From assembly GCA_001038565.1 (NCBI GenBank), contig LFJO01000016.1, positions 40,719-84,110 on the forward strand: a stretch of 43,392 nt of DNA, written 5' to 3'. The notes under the pieces were generated by a model. The model had not been told where the DNA came from. It saw only the letters and a program-made list of their open reading frames with translations, and ran no database searches. The position numbers and the translations under genes were made by a program. This document shows, one piece after another, positions 17,941 through 25,988 of this stretch. Every line of letters starts with the position of its first letter. Position 1 is the stretch's first letter. The DNA comes from Alkalihalobacillus pseudalcaliphilus. Its GTDB lineage: Bacteria; Bacillota; Bacilli; Bacillales; Bacillaceae_D.

Positions 17941-18915
17941 ATGTTTTCAGAGCTTGTTACCTTTGGGGAAACGATGATTTTATTTGAAGCTGAAACAGAA
18001 GGGAATTTCCAATATGTTTCACGGTTCATTAAAAGGATTGGTGGGGCTGAGTCCAATGTGGCGATAGCTGCAACTAAATTAGGGCATCGTGTAACTTGGA
18101 TGAGCAAAGTAAGTGATGATGAGTTAGGCGAGTACGTTATTAGAGAACTGCAGGCGGAAGGGATTAATACCTCGTATGTAACAAAAACAAAAGAGGCACC
18201 TACAGCCGTTTATATTAAGGAGAAGAAACGTCAGGATCAAACCAATGTTTATTATTTCAGGCATGGTTCGGCGGCAAGTCAACTAACCACGGCTGATCTT
18301 GATTTCACAGCTATTGAAAAAGCGAAAATTTTGCATATAACAGGAATCACATTACTATTAAGTGATTCATGTTATGAGGCGACGTTAGAGGCAGTTAAGT
18401 TTGCTAAAGAAAAAGGTGTTTTTGTCTCATTTGATCCGAATTTACGTTTTGCTTTAATTAATCGGGTAGGTGAGGATATTTCTAGAGATAGAATTCTGAG
18501 TATTGCCAAATTGGTGAATCTTATGTTGCCTGGTATTGATGAAGCAGTTTGGTTACTAGGCAATAAAGAAGAGGACTTGTTAGTTGAGGAACTCTTACAA
18601 ATAGGAGCTAAATCGGTTGTATTGAAGAATAACCAACATGAAATGTTATTTGCTTCTGAAGAAGAAAAAGGCAAGCTTTCTAGCTTTAACGTCGAACATG
18701 TTGTGGATCCGGTTGGAGCTGGAGACGGCTTTGCTGCTGGAGTCCTTGTTCGTTTACTTGAAGGAAAAAGTTTACAGGAAGCAGTCCGTTTTGGTTCGGC
18801 AGTAGGTGCACTAGCGGTCCAGTCAAAAGGTGATTTTGAAGGAATGCCAAAACGTCAGGAAGTAGAGGCATTGTTGGCAGCGAAGCACAAAGTGAGTGGA
18901 GGGGTTTTGAGGTGA
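17941..18915 (+). CDS. kdgK: 2-keto-3-deoxygluconate kinase
   Basis: A 324-aa PfkB/ribokinase-family sugar kinase that phosphorylates 2-keto-3-deoxygluconate to KDPG with ATP. It has the N-terminal substrate loop GGAESNVA (about 34-41) and the PfkB signature DPVGAGDGFAAG (256-267) with the catalytic base Asp262. It sits between kduD and kdgA, and its stop overlaps the kdgA start (GTGA), so translation is coupled. The ATG at 17941 has only a modest GTGGTGAAAG site. Confidence 0.93.
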   Translation: MFSELVTFGETMILFEAETEGNFQYVSRFIKRIGGAESNVAIAATKLGHRVTWMSKVSDDELGEYVIRELQAEGINTSYVTKTKEAPTAVYIKEKKRQDQTNVYYFRHGSAASQLTTADLDFTAIEKAKILHITGITLLLSDSCYEATLEAVKFAKEKGVFVSFDPNLRFALINRVGEDISRDRILSIAKLVNLMLPGIDEAVWLLGNKEEDLLVEELLQIGAKSVVLKNNQHEMLFASEEEKGKLSSFNVEHVVDPVGAGDGFAAGVLVRLLEGKSLQEAVRFGSAVGALAVQSKGDFEGMPKRQEVEALLAAKHKVSGGVLR

Positions 18916-19556
18916 ATACGTTAGATGAATTATTGGCTTCTGGTGTATGTGCCGTCATGCGTAAGTTACCAGTAGAAGATGTTGAGGCGATTGCAGATGC
19001 TTTAGTAGCGGGAGGGGTGAAGGGTCTTGAGGTGACCTTGGACTCTGAAAATGCTTTGGAGATCATCACTAACCTTAATAAGCGTTTCGGAACACGTGCG
19101 ATTGTAGGTGCAGGCACGGTCTTACATGCAACTCAAGCAGAAGAAGCGATTGCTGCTGGTGCTAAATTTGTTTTTGCTCCTATTTTAGATGAGGAAACGA
19201 TTCAGGTGGCTAAAAGTCATGGTGTACTGGCGATCCCTGGTGTATTTACACCTTCAGAGGCTCATAGAGCTATGCAATATGGGGCAGACTTAGTCAAAGT
19301 TTTTCCTGCTGAATGTGTAGGTCCATCTTTTATTAAATCAATCGGAGGACCTCTGTCACATGTGAAAATGATGCCGACAGGTGGTGTTAATTTAGACACT
19401 ATCGAAGCATTTATTCGTGCGGGAGCGGTTGCAGTAGGTGCGGGTGGCTCCTTACTTAACAAGCAATTAATTGAGAAAAAAGATTGGGTAGGGTTACAAA
19501 GCTTAGCAGCAGCTTTTATACAAAAGGTGCAAGAAAGTCGCCAGTTGTTGTCATAA
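18912..19556 (+). CDS. kdgA: KDPG aldolase
   Basis: A 214-aa class I aldolase of the KDPG/KHG family that cleaves 2-keto-3-deoxy-6-phosphogluconate to pyruvate and glyceraldehyde-3-phosphate. It shows Arg17 (AVMRK), Glu40 (LEVTLDS) and the Schiff-base Lys129 in LVKVFPAE, plus the phosphate-binding PTGGVN near 155-160. The start is GTG at 18912, overlapping the kdgK stop, with GGAGGGG about 9 nt ahead. It is the last step of the shared uronate pathway. Confidence 0.95.
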   Translation: MNTLDELLASGVCAVMRKLPVEDVEAIADALVAGGVKGLEVTLDSENALEIITNLNKRFGTRAIVGAGTVLHATQAEEAIAAGAKFVFAPILDEETIQVAKSHGVLAIPGVFTPSEAHRAMQYGADLVKVFPAECVGPSFIKSIGGPLSHVKMMPTGGVNLDTIEAFIRAGAVAVGAGGSLLNKQLIEKKDWVGLQSLAAAFIQKVQESRQLLS

Positions 19557-19565
19557 AAAGGCGAA

Positions 19566-19579
19566 TGGAAACGTTATTA
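19566..19579. promoter_or_regulatory. near-consensus cre site (CcpA)
   Basis: TGGAAACGTTATTA fits TGNAANCGNWNNCW except at position 13. It lies between kdgA and kduI inside the operon, where CcpA could act as a roadblock. Weak evidence. Confidence 0.3.
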
Positions 19580-19615
19580 CAATCATGGTGATATCAATGA
19601 AGGAGGATGTTTATA

Positions 19616-20455
19616 ATGGGATTAGATATTAGATATGAGGTTAGTCCAAAGGATGTAAAACGCTATACAACCGAGGAGTTGCGTGAGTCGTTTTTAGTGG
19701 AGTCACTTTTTAATGAAGGTGAAATCGCTTTTAGTTATTCTCACTATGACCGCCTTATTGTTGGAGGAGCGATCCCAACGAAAGAAGAGCTGAAACTAGT
19801 GATTAAAGAAGAGCTCAAAACAGACTATTTCCTTGAAAGACGCGAAGTTGCTATTATTCATATCGGTGGTGGAAAAGGCCAGGTCAATGTGAATGGAGAA
19901 ACGTATCAATTAGATAAACGTGACTGTTTATATGTTGGAAAAGGGAACGAAGATGTTACATTGCATTCAGTTGATGTAAACGAGCCTGCCCGTTATTATT
20001 TAGTATCAGCAACGGCACATAAAGAATACCCAACTAAGCTCTTACCGATTGCTGAGGCAGAACCTAATCACCTTGGCTCAGACGCGGAATCAAATAACCG
20101 CACGATTTATAAATATGTTCATGCTGATGGCATTCAAAGCTGCCAGCTGATGGTAGGGATGACACTATTAGAACCGAATAATATGTGGAATACGATGCCT
20201 GCTCATATTCATGATAGAAGGATGGAAGCCTATCTTTATTTTGATATGGAGCCAGCCTCGCGTGTCTTTCATTTTATGGGTCAACCAAATGAAACGCGTC
20301 ACTTAGTCATTCAAAATGAGCAAGTCGTTATTTCGCCGCCTTGGTCCATTCATTCAGGAGTTGGAACGAGTAATTACACATTTATTTGGGCAATGGCAGG
20401 TGAAAACTATACGTTTAAGGATATGGATTTTATAGCCATGGAGGATTTGAAATAA
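19616..20455 (+). CDS. kduI: 5-keto-4-deoxyuronate isomerase
   Basis: A 279-aa cupin-fold isomerase that converts 5-keto-4-deoxyuronate (from unsaturated galacturonate) to 2,5-diketo-3-deoxygluconate. The zinc ligands are His197, His199 (AHIHD), Glu204 and His246, one residue offset from E. coli KduI. I chose the ATG at 19616, 9 nt after AAGGAGG (19600-19606); the ATG at 19607 directly abuts that site. The stop overlaps the uxaC start (TAATG). Confidence 0.95.
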   Translation: MGLDIRYEVSPKDVKRYTTEELRESFLVESLFNEGEIAFSYSHYDRLIVGGAIPTKEELKLVIKEELKTDYFLERREVAIIHIGGGKGQVNVNGETYQLDKRDCLYVGKGNEDVTLHSVDVNEPARYYLVSATAHKEYPTKLLPIAEAEPNHLGSDAESNNRTIYKYVHADGIQSCQLMVGMTLLEPNNMWNTMPAHIHDRRMEAYLYFDMEPASRVFHFMGQPNETRHLVIQNEQVVISPPWSIHSGVGTSNYTFIWAMAGENYTFKDMDFIAMEDLK

Positions 20456-21873
20456 TGCCAAAGTTAGGTCAGTCCTTTATCCACGAGCATTTTATGCTTC
20501 AATCTAAAACGGCGGAAGTTTTATACCATCAGTATGTGAAGGATTTACCAATTATTGATTATCATTGCCATGTTTCGCCTTATGAAATCGCTGAGAATAG
20601 AAGCTATTCGAATATTGCTGAGGTTTGGCTTCATGGGGATCATTATAAATGGAGAGCATTACGGGCGATGGGTGTTTCCGAGGAATATATTACGGGCAGT
20701 CGTTCCGATAAAGAAAAGTTTCTAAAATGGGCAGAAGTAGTGCCTCATACGATGGGGAACCCACTCTATCACTGGACACATTTGGAATTAAAGCGTTATT
20801 TCGGAGTGGATGAGCTGCTTTCACCACAGACGGCTGAACAAATATGGGTGGAAACGGAAGCAAAATTAGCGACACCTTCATTACGAACACAGGGAATTAT
20901 CGCACAGTCTAATGTGGAATTGATTTGTACGACGGATGATCCAAGCGATCGATTAGAGGCACATGTAGCGATTGAAGAGGATGAGCAATTCCTAACAAAA
21001 GTTTTACCAACGTATCGACCAGATAAAGCCATACTCCTAAAGAGTGCTACCTATCAAGACTATCTTGAAAAACTTGGTGAAGTTTCGGGTACGTCGATTA
21101 CATCCTTTAAGCAGTTATTAGCTGTATTAAAGGATCGTGCTCTTTACTTTCATGAAAAAGGTTGTCGTTTATCTGATCATGGAATTGAAACGATTCCTTT
21201 CGAACATTGTTCTGAAAAAGAAGCAGAGACGATTTTTCAAAAAGCTTTAGAGAAAGAAGATATCTCGTTTGTTGAGGAGCGACAATTTCAGTCCTATGTT
21301 CTGCTATACCTTGGGCAAATTTATCATCAATTAGGTTGGACGATGCAGCTTCACCTTGGCGCATTACGTAATAACAATACAAGAATGTTTCATATACTCG
21401 GACCTGATACGGGTTATGATTCCATGGGAGATTTTTCGATGGCTCGTGATCTGAATGGCTTTTTGAATGCACTTGATACGTCTGATCAATTACCGAAAAC
21501 CATTATTTATACTGTGAATCCGATATTTAATGAGGTGATTGCTAGTGCAATTGGTAACTTCCAAAGCGAGGGTGTAAAAGGGAAAGTTCAGTTCGGTTCA
21601 GGCTGGTGGTTTAATGATCAGAAGGATGGAATGGAGAAGCAGATGAAAGATTTAGCTAACATCGGTTTATTGAGTGTTTTTGTCGGTATGTTAACCGATT
21701 CTCGGAGCTTTCTTTCTTACACAAGACATGAATATTTTAGAAGGATTTTGTGCAATATGATTGGGAAGTGGGTAGAGGATGGCGAGGTTCCTAATGATGA
21801 AAAGTGGCTTGGTCAGCTCGTCCAAAATATTTGCTATGACAATGCAAAGAGTTATTTCGGTTTTGACCACTAA
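20455..21873 (+). CDS. uxaC: uronate isomerase
   Basis: A 472-aa amidohydrolase-superfamily uronate isomerase (D-galacturonate to D-tagaturonate, D-glucuronate to D-fructuronate). It shows the metal-binding His37-Cys-His39 in DYHCHVSP, the conserved CTTDDP segment and the C-terminal LTDSRSFLSYTRHEYFRR block. Translation is coupled to kduI by a 1-nt overlap. Partner enzymes UxaB and UxaA are encoded about 14 kb downstream. A terminator follows. Confidence 0.97.
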   Translation: MPKLGQSFIHEHFMLQSKTAEVLYHQYVKDLPIIDYHCHVSPYEIAENRSYSNIAEVWLHGDHYKWRALRAMGVSEEYITGSRSDKEKFLKWAEVVPHTMGNPLYHWTHLELKRYFGVDELLSPQTAEQIWVETEAKLATPSLRTQGIIAQSNVELICTTDDPSDRLEAHVAIEEDEQFLTKVLPTYRPDKAILLKSATYQDYLEKLGEVSGTSITSFKQLLAVLKDRALYFHEKGCRLSDHGIETIPFEHCSEKEAETIFQKALEKEDISFVEERQFQSYVLLYLGQIYHQLGWTMQLHLGALRNNNTRMFHILGPDTGYDSMGDFSMARDLNGFLNALDTSDQLPKTIIYTVNPIFNEVIASAIGNFQSEGVKGKVQFGSGWWFNDQKDGMEKQMKDLANIGLLSVFVGMLTDSRSFLSYTRHEYFRRILCNMIGKWVEDGEVPNDEKWLGQLVQNICYDNAKSYFGFDH

Positions 21874-21891
21874 TTCAATATCAAATTCACT

Positions 21892-21915
21892 AAGGGGCTT
21901 AAATAAGCTCCTTTT
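21892..21915 (+). terminator. terminator after uxaC
   Basis: Stem AAGGGGCTTA/TAAGCTCCTT (one G-U pair) with a tiny AA loop, followed by TTTTCC. The very small loop suggests the real fold opens one pair. Confidence 0.6.
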
Positions 21916-21941
21916 CCTCTTTCAGAAAGGATGATGATGAA

Positions 21942-22679
21942 ATGAGAAAAATCGTGTTAATAGGCGGAAGTGGAACAGTCGGTTCGATTCTTGCAACTGG
22001 TTTAAAGCAAGTGGGTTATTCGGTATTTAATATGGATAAAAAACCTCCAAGTTCAGAACAATGCTGCCCATTTATTGAAGTAGATGCAACTAATTACCAA
22101 CAACTATTAGAACGAATTCCTGCTGAGACTGATACGATCATTAACCTTCTAAAAGTAGATGCAGCTAGCGGTGTTGAAAGCATAACTCGTTTTCAGCAAT
22201 TATCGGACATATTTTTCCATGCCAGCTATTATATTCTTATGGCAGCAAGAGAAAATAGGGTTAGACGTGTGGTATTTGCCAGTAGTAATCATGTGACAGA
22301 TGGTTATGAAAAAGATGGATATTCTTTATTAAATAGAGAGATCCATACGGAAGATCTCCCCAAAACGAATAGTTTATATGGGATATTGAAATTTGCCTCT
22401 GAACAGGCTGGACGTCTTTTTGCACAAGAGGGAACATTATCGGTTATTAATATAAGGATTGCTTCTGTACCAGCCAAGAGTCAGCAAGCTGTCAAGGACA
22501 GGCTGAATCGTACGATGTTAACCGATGATGACTTAATTGAACTTATGAAATGCGCGATCGAAACAACACAGGACTATGGTACTTATTATGGTGTTTCTAA
22601 TCACCTCCACAAACCTTGGAGTACATGGAATGCTCATATTGAGCTAGGTTTTACATCTAAGCAAAGGAATCTGGATTAA
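21942..22679 (+). CDS. NAD-dependent epimerase/dehydrogenase, uronate dehydrogenase-like
   Basis: A 245-aa extended SDR. A GGSGTVG nucleotide loop (8-14), VVFASSNH (110-117, catalytic Ser near 115) and Tyr146-x3-Lys150 (YGILK) align by eye with bacterial uronate dehydrogenase, as does the C-terminal NAHIELGF stretch. Uronate dehydrogenase oxidises galacturonate or glucuronate to the aldarolactone; the assignment is by family resemblance plus context. The start ATG overlaps the stop of a tiny upstream reading frame (ATGAAATGA). It is separated from uxaC by a terminator, so expression may depend on read-through or an unseen promoter. Confidence 0.65.
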   Translation: MRKIVLIGGSGTVGSILATGLKQVGYSVFNMDKKPPSSEQCCPFIEVDATNYQQLLERIPAETDTIINLLKVDAASGVESITRFQQLSDIFFHASYYILMAARENRVRRVVFASSNHVTDGYEKDGYSLLNREIHTEDLPKTNSLYGILKFASEQAGRLFAQEGTLSVINIRIASVPAKSQQAVKDRLNRTMLTDDDLIELMKCAIETTQDYGTYYGVSNHLHKPWSTWNAHIELGFTSKQRNLD

Positions 22680-22842
22680 GATGAAGAGCTATTATTAAAT
22701 CATTTGCAAAAAAAGAGGGATTTCAGTGTAAAGTGTCGAATAGTCATTTTTGAAGATTATCAAACTTGATTTTTGTTATAAAAATAGAAGGTTTAATAAG
22801 ATTTATATAAAAAATAAAAGAAGAAGCTTATAAACGATAAAA

Positions 22843-22856
22843 TTAAAGCGGTTACA
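22843..22856. promoter_or_regulatory. possible cre site before the AraC-type regulator
   Basis: TTAAAGCGGTTACA fits the cre consensus at all fixed positions but the second. It lies 64 bp upstream of the regulator start, so CcpA control of the locus activator is plausible. Confidence 0.3.
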
Positions 22857-22919
22857 TGATGGGTTATGGAATATGTTTGTACACTTCTAGAGATGAATGG
22901 GGATTGAGAGGTGAGGGTT

Positions 22920-25217
22920 GTGCATCGAAGTTTATGGGTAAGACTTTTGATTTATGGAGGGATTTTAGGATCGGTACCTGTAATTATTGTTGGTATTTTT
23001 GCCTATGTTCAATCAGCTTCACAAGCCGAACAGCGTGTTGTCAATGAAAAACGAGAAATAATCCGGCAGATAGAATCTAATATTGAGCAAGTTTTAACAA
23101 CTGTTCATCATTCTATCAATAGTACGGTAGACACTCCAACCATGGATTTAGCTCTAAGACGACCTATTGTTGCGGAGGATTTTGTTGTTTATCGAGAATT
23201 ACGCAGTGAACTAGTGAAGCTTCAATCAGTTGATACAAAGGTTGAAGAAGTGATGGTCATTAACAAAGACCAAAACTGGATTTCTACAAATATAGGATTG
23301 AGCAGGTTTGACGAACACCCAGATTACGAACGTTATATGGCCTTTTTTGAATTGCCATATAATACATCATGGCAACTTCTGGATGCTAGTTCGTTTGATG
23401 AAAAAATTATTCGTCGAAATTGTGAATATAGTATAAGTCTAATAAAAAAAATGCCAACCAGAATGACAGAAAAGTTTGGCTTAGTTAACGCGAATATTCC
23501 GATGTGTAGTATTCGAGATATGATGAGTGTAAATAATCATAGTGATCAGTTAATGATTTTAGATGAAATGAATCGGATTATGGTACACGCCGATGATGAA
23601 CTTGTTGGGAGTACTTTAGAGGATTTGGGCTTTACTGGTGTTGAATGGGAAGCCGAACAATCAGAGGGACAGTTTTACATGGAGCTAGACAACGAGTCTT
23701 ATGTGCTAACGTATTCACTATCAGGATTTACTGGATGGAAATATATTTCGATAACATCGATGAAAGAATTAATGAGTGAATCAAGAAGTATTGGTTGGTT
23801 CACATTTTACGTTGTGTTAACAATGATTATTTTATCGTCTCTTATTGTGTGGTTATTTTCGAAACGACTCTATTTACCAATTGAAAAACTTGTAAATAAA
23901 ATAAATCAAAGAAGTAATGGGAAGTCAGGGACAAAACGCTCAGAAGTTCAAGTAATTGAGGAGCATTTACATGATTTATTCTCTTCGAAGTCTTTATTAG
24001 AGCAAGAACTCACTCTTCATTCTAAGCAATCATTTATGCTTTTTTTAATTCGCTTATTTCAAGGCCATTTCTCAGAACGAGAGATTTTAGACAGAGTTAA
24101 ACTATACCATTTAGATAAAAAGAGTTTGCAATGGTCTGATATGAGTGTACTTGTGATACAGGTTGAACGTATTCATCAGGATGAGGGGCAGCAGGAAAAA
24201 GAGCTTCGTACTTTTGCACTCCGTAATATGGTGGAGGATATTGTACCTGAGCCTAACCGTTTTGATGCGGTTTGGGTCGATGACTTATTAGTTTTGTTAG
24301 TAGGTGTACACAAGCAAGAAGAACAGGAAAGAGCTAAGCTGTTATATGAATGGACCGAGAGTATACGTAATTATGTTTATAAGTATTTAGAAGATAAGGT
24401 GAGTATTGGTGTCAGTAAAGGTTTCATGGAGTTAATCTCAGCACCGAAAGCCTACGATGAGGCCAAGGATGCTCTTACCCACCGACTAAAGTTCAAGGAT
24501 AATGTAACGATTCATTTTATAGATATAGAAGGACAAATTAAGCCATCGCTCTATCAATATCCTGTACAGTTAGAGGAGGAGTTGCTACTTGCTATACGAA
24601 TAGCAGATGAACGAAAAGCAATTTCGTTGTTTGGGCAATGGCAATTAGAAATGATGAAGGAACATACAAGTATCGGTGATGTCCAAGTATCAATGATGCA
24701 GCTTATTAATAAATTACTCCGATTATATCAAACAAATGGAATGAGGCAATCAGAGGATTTGCGTCTTCAAGAAGGAAGTATATATAAAGAGGCTTTAAAA
24801 CTTCGAAGTCAAGAACAGGTTCAGCGGTGGTTTGTAGAGAGATTAATCGTACCTCTTGTTCAAAGTTTTCAGCAAGTAAGTGAATCCAATTTTAAGCATT
24901 TATCTGATAAGATGTTAGATTATATTCAGAATCATTATGGACAAGCAATCACATTAGAGCAATGTGCCGCAGAGCTCCACTACAATGCGAATTATTTAAG
25001 TAGTGTTTTTAAAGAGGGCACAGGAATGAGCTTTAGTGATTATGTAGCCCAATTTAGATTACAAAAAGCAAAGGATTGGCTGATTCATACCGAGAAATCG
25101 GTAAAAACAATCGCTGAAGAGCTAGGCTATAAGAACTCTCAAAATTTTATTCGCTCCTTTAAAAAAGTAACCGGAAAAACACCAGGACAATATCGCCAAG
25201 ACAAACAAGCTGACTAA
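22920..25217 (+). CDS. membrane-anchored AraC-family regulator (YesS-like)
   Basis: A 765-aa regulator with a transmembrane helix at about residues 7-29, a Cache-like extracellular sensor (about 35-285), a second helix (about 292-315), a linker and cytoplasmic middle domain, and a C-terminal AraC/XylS double helix-turn-helix (about 665-760, with the second HTH containing VKTIAEELGYKNSQNFIRSFKK). This is the architecture of YesS-type activators of pectin-uptake operons, which probably sense an extracellular ligand or the binding protein. I chose GTG at 22920 with AGGTGAGG just upstream; GTG at 22911 overlaps that site. It precedes the ABC importer operon and is its likely activator. Confidence 0.88.
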   Translation: MHRSLWVRLLIYGGILGSVPVIIVGIFAYVQSASQAEQRVVNEKREIIRQIESNIEQVLTTVHHSINSTVDTPTMDLALRRPIVAEDFVVYRELRSELVKLQSVDTKVEEVMVINKDQNWISTNIGLSRFDEHPDYERYMAFFELPYNTSWQLLDASSFDEKIIRRNCEYSISLIKKMPTRMTEKFGLVNANIPMCSIRDMMSVNNHSDQLMILDEMNRIMVHADDELVGSTLEDLGFTGVEWEAEQSEGQFYMELDNESYVLTYSLSGFTGWKYISITSMKELMSESRSIGWFTFYVVLTMIILSSLIVWLFSKRLYLPIEKLVNKINQRSNGKSGTKRSEVQVIEEHLHDLFSSKSLLEQELTLHSKQSFMLFLIRLFQGHFSEREILDRVKLYHLDKKSLQWSDMSVLVIQVERIHQDEGQQEKELRTFALRNMVEDIVPEPNRFDAVWVDDLLVLLVGVHKQEEQERAKLLYEWTESIRNYVYKYLEDKVSIGVSKGFMELISAPKAYDEAKDALTHRLKFKDNVTIHFIDIEGQIKPSLYQYPVQLEEELLLAIRIADERKAISLFGQWQLEMMKEHTSIGDVQVSMMQLINKLLRLYQTNGMRQSEDLRLQEGSIYKEALKLRSQEQVQRWFVERLIVPLVQSFQQVSESNFKHLSDKMLDYIQNHYGQAITLEQCAAELHYNANYLSSVFKEGTGMSFSDYVAQFRLQKAKDWLIHTEKSVKTIAEELGYKNSQNFIRSFKKVTGKTPGQYRQDKQAD

Positions 25218-25249
25218 GAGGAGCAAGCCGAGGTGGGAAAAGTGGTGTA

Positions 25250-25542
25250 GAAGAAGCTGGTCGACATGATCATGGGCAAAAAAGCTGAAGAACCTGTCGA
25301 TGAAGGGAGCTGGTCGACATGATCATGGGCAAAAAAAGGTCAAGAACCTGTCGATGAAGGAAGCTGGTCGACATGATCATGAGCAAAAAAGGTCAAGAAC
25401 CTGTCGATGAAGGAAGCTGGTCGACATGATCATGGGCAAAAAAGCTGAAGAACCTGTCGATGAAGGAAGCTGGTCGACATGATCATGGGCAAAAAAGGTG
25501 AAGAACCTGTCGATGAAGGGAGCTGGTTGACATGATCATGAG
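25250..25542 (+). repeat. 53-bp tandem array, family III
   Basis: Six units. TCGACATGATCATG starts at 25261, 25314, 25368, 25421 and 25474, with a variant (TTGACATGATCATG) at 25527; periods are 53, 54, 53, 53 and 53. Each unit has the 10-bp palindrome CATGATCATG, and TGTCGA...TCGACA dyads within and across units. No spacers, so not CRISPR. It lies between the regulator and the operon it probably controls. A related array occurs nowhere else in the window. Confidence 0.92.
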
Positions 25543-25576
25543 TGGAGTTAGTTTGTTTTGTGAACTTGAGAATAAT

Positions 25577-25756
25577 CAGTAACCGAGCGGAAGAAATGCC
25601 GCGGAGACTCCCGCGGGAAATAGTGGCAGAGCTGAGAGATCCAGCGGCGTAGCCGATTAGCTCAGCGCCACCCCGCAGGACGCGGAGCGAGCATTTCTGT
25701 AGCGACTAGTAACGCTGTATGTTCGCACCGCACCCTAGCAACTCCTATAAAAAACC
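25577..25756 (+). repeat. dispersed structured element, long-hairpin copy
   Basis: A GC-rich segment able to fold into a long imperfect hairpin: GTGGCAGAGCTGA pairs with TAGCTCAGCGCCAC, and CCCGCGGG-side bases with CCCCGC. It shares CAGCGCCACCCCGCAGGACG exactly with the centre of 15888-16207 and ends with AGCAACTCCTATAAAAAACC, abutting the terminator at 25757. Such GC-rich hairpin repeats are common between genes of Bacillaceae. Confidence 0.75.
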
Positions 25757-25800
25757 AAGGAAAGAATCCTCTCGCAAAGAGATACATTCTTTCCTTTCTT
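25757..25800. terminator. bidirectional terminator
   Basis: An 11-bp stem AAGGAAAGAAT/ATTCTTTCCTT with an inner CTCT/AGAG pairing. Weak T-run on the right (TCTTTACG). Confidence 0.6.
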
Positions 25801-25889
25801 TACGACTTGTCCAGCTATAACAGAGATAATCATTCTATCAGATGCCTAATTTAATAGGTTTTTTGCGAGGCACACTGTCAAAATGATTA

Positions 25890-25919
25890 TTCAAAATTCA
25901 CAGACTATTTGGCTAAAAT
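25890..25919 (+). promoter_or_regulatory. possible promoter of the importer operon
   Basis: TTCAAA (25890-25895), 18 nt, TAAAAT (25914-25919), leaving a leader of about 60 nt. The poor -35 is consistent with dependence on an AraC-type activator. Confidence 0.4.
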
Positions 25920-25988
25920 GGAAACATAGAAATAAAGATATTTGGAGAGAGACGAAACGTAATTCTAATATTACATGGGGGTATCTGA

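Noticed and set aside
25577-25756. Riboswitch in the GC-rich hairpin before the importer operon
   Set aside because: The same core occurs at 16030-16207 next to unrelated genes and is followed by its own terminator, so a dispersed repeat explains it better.
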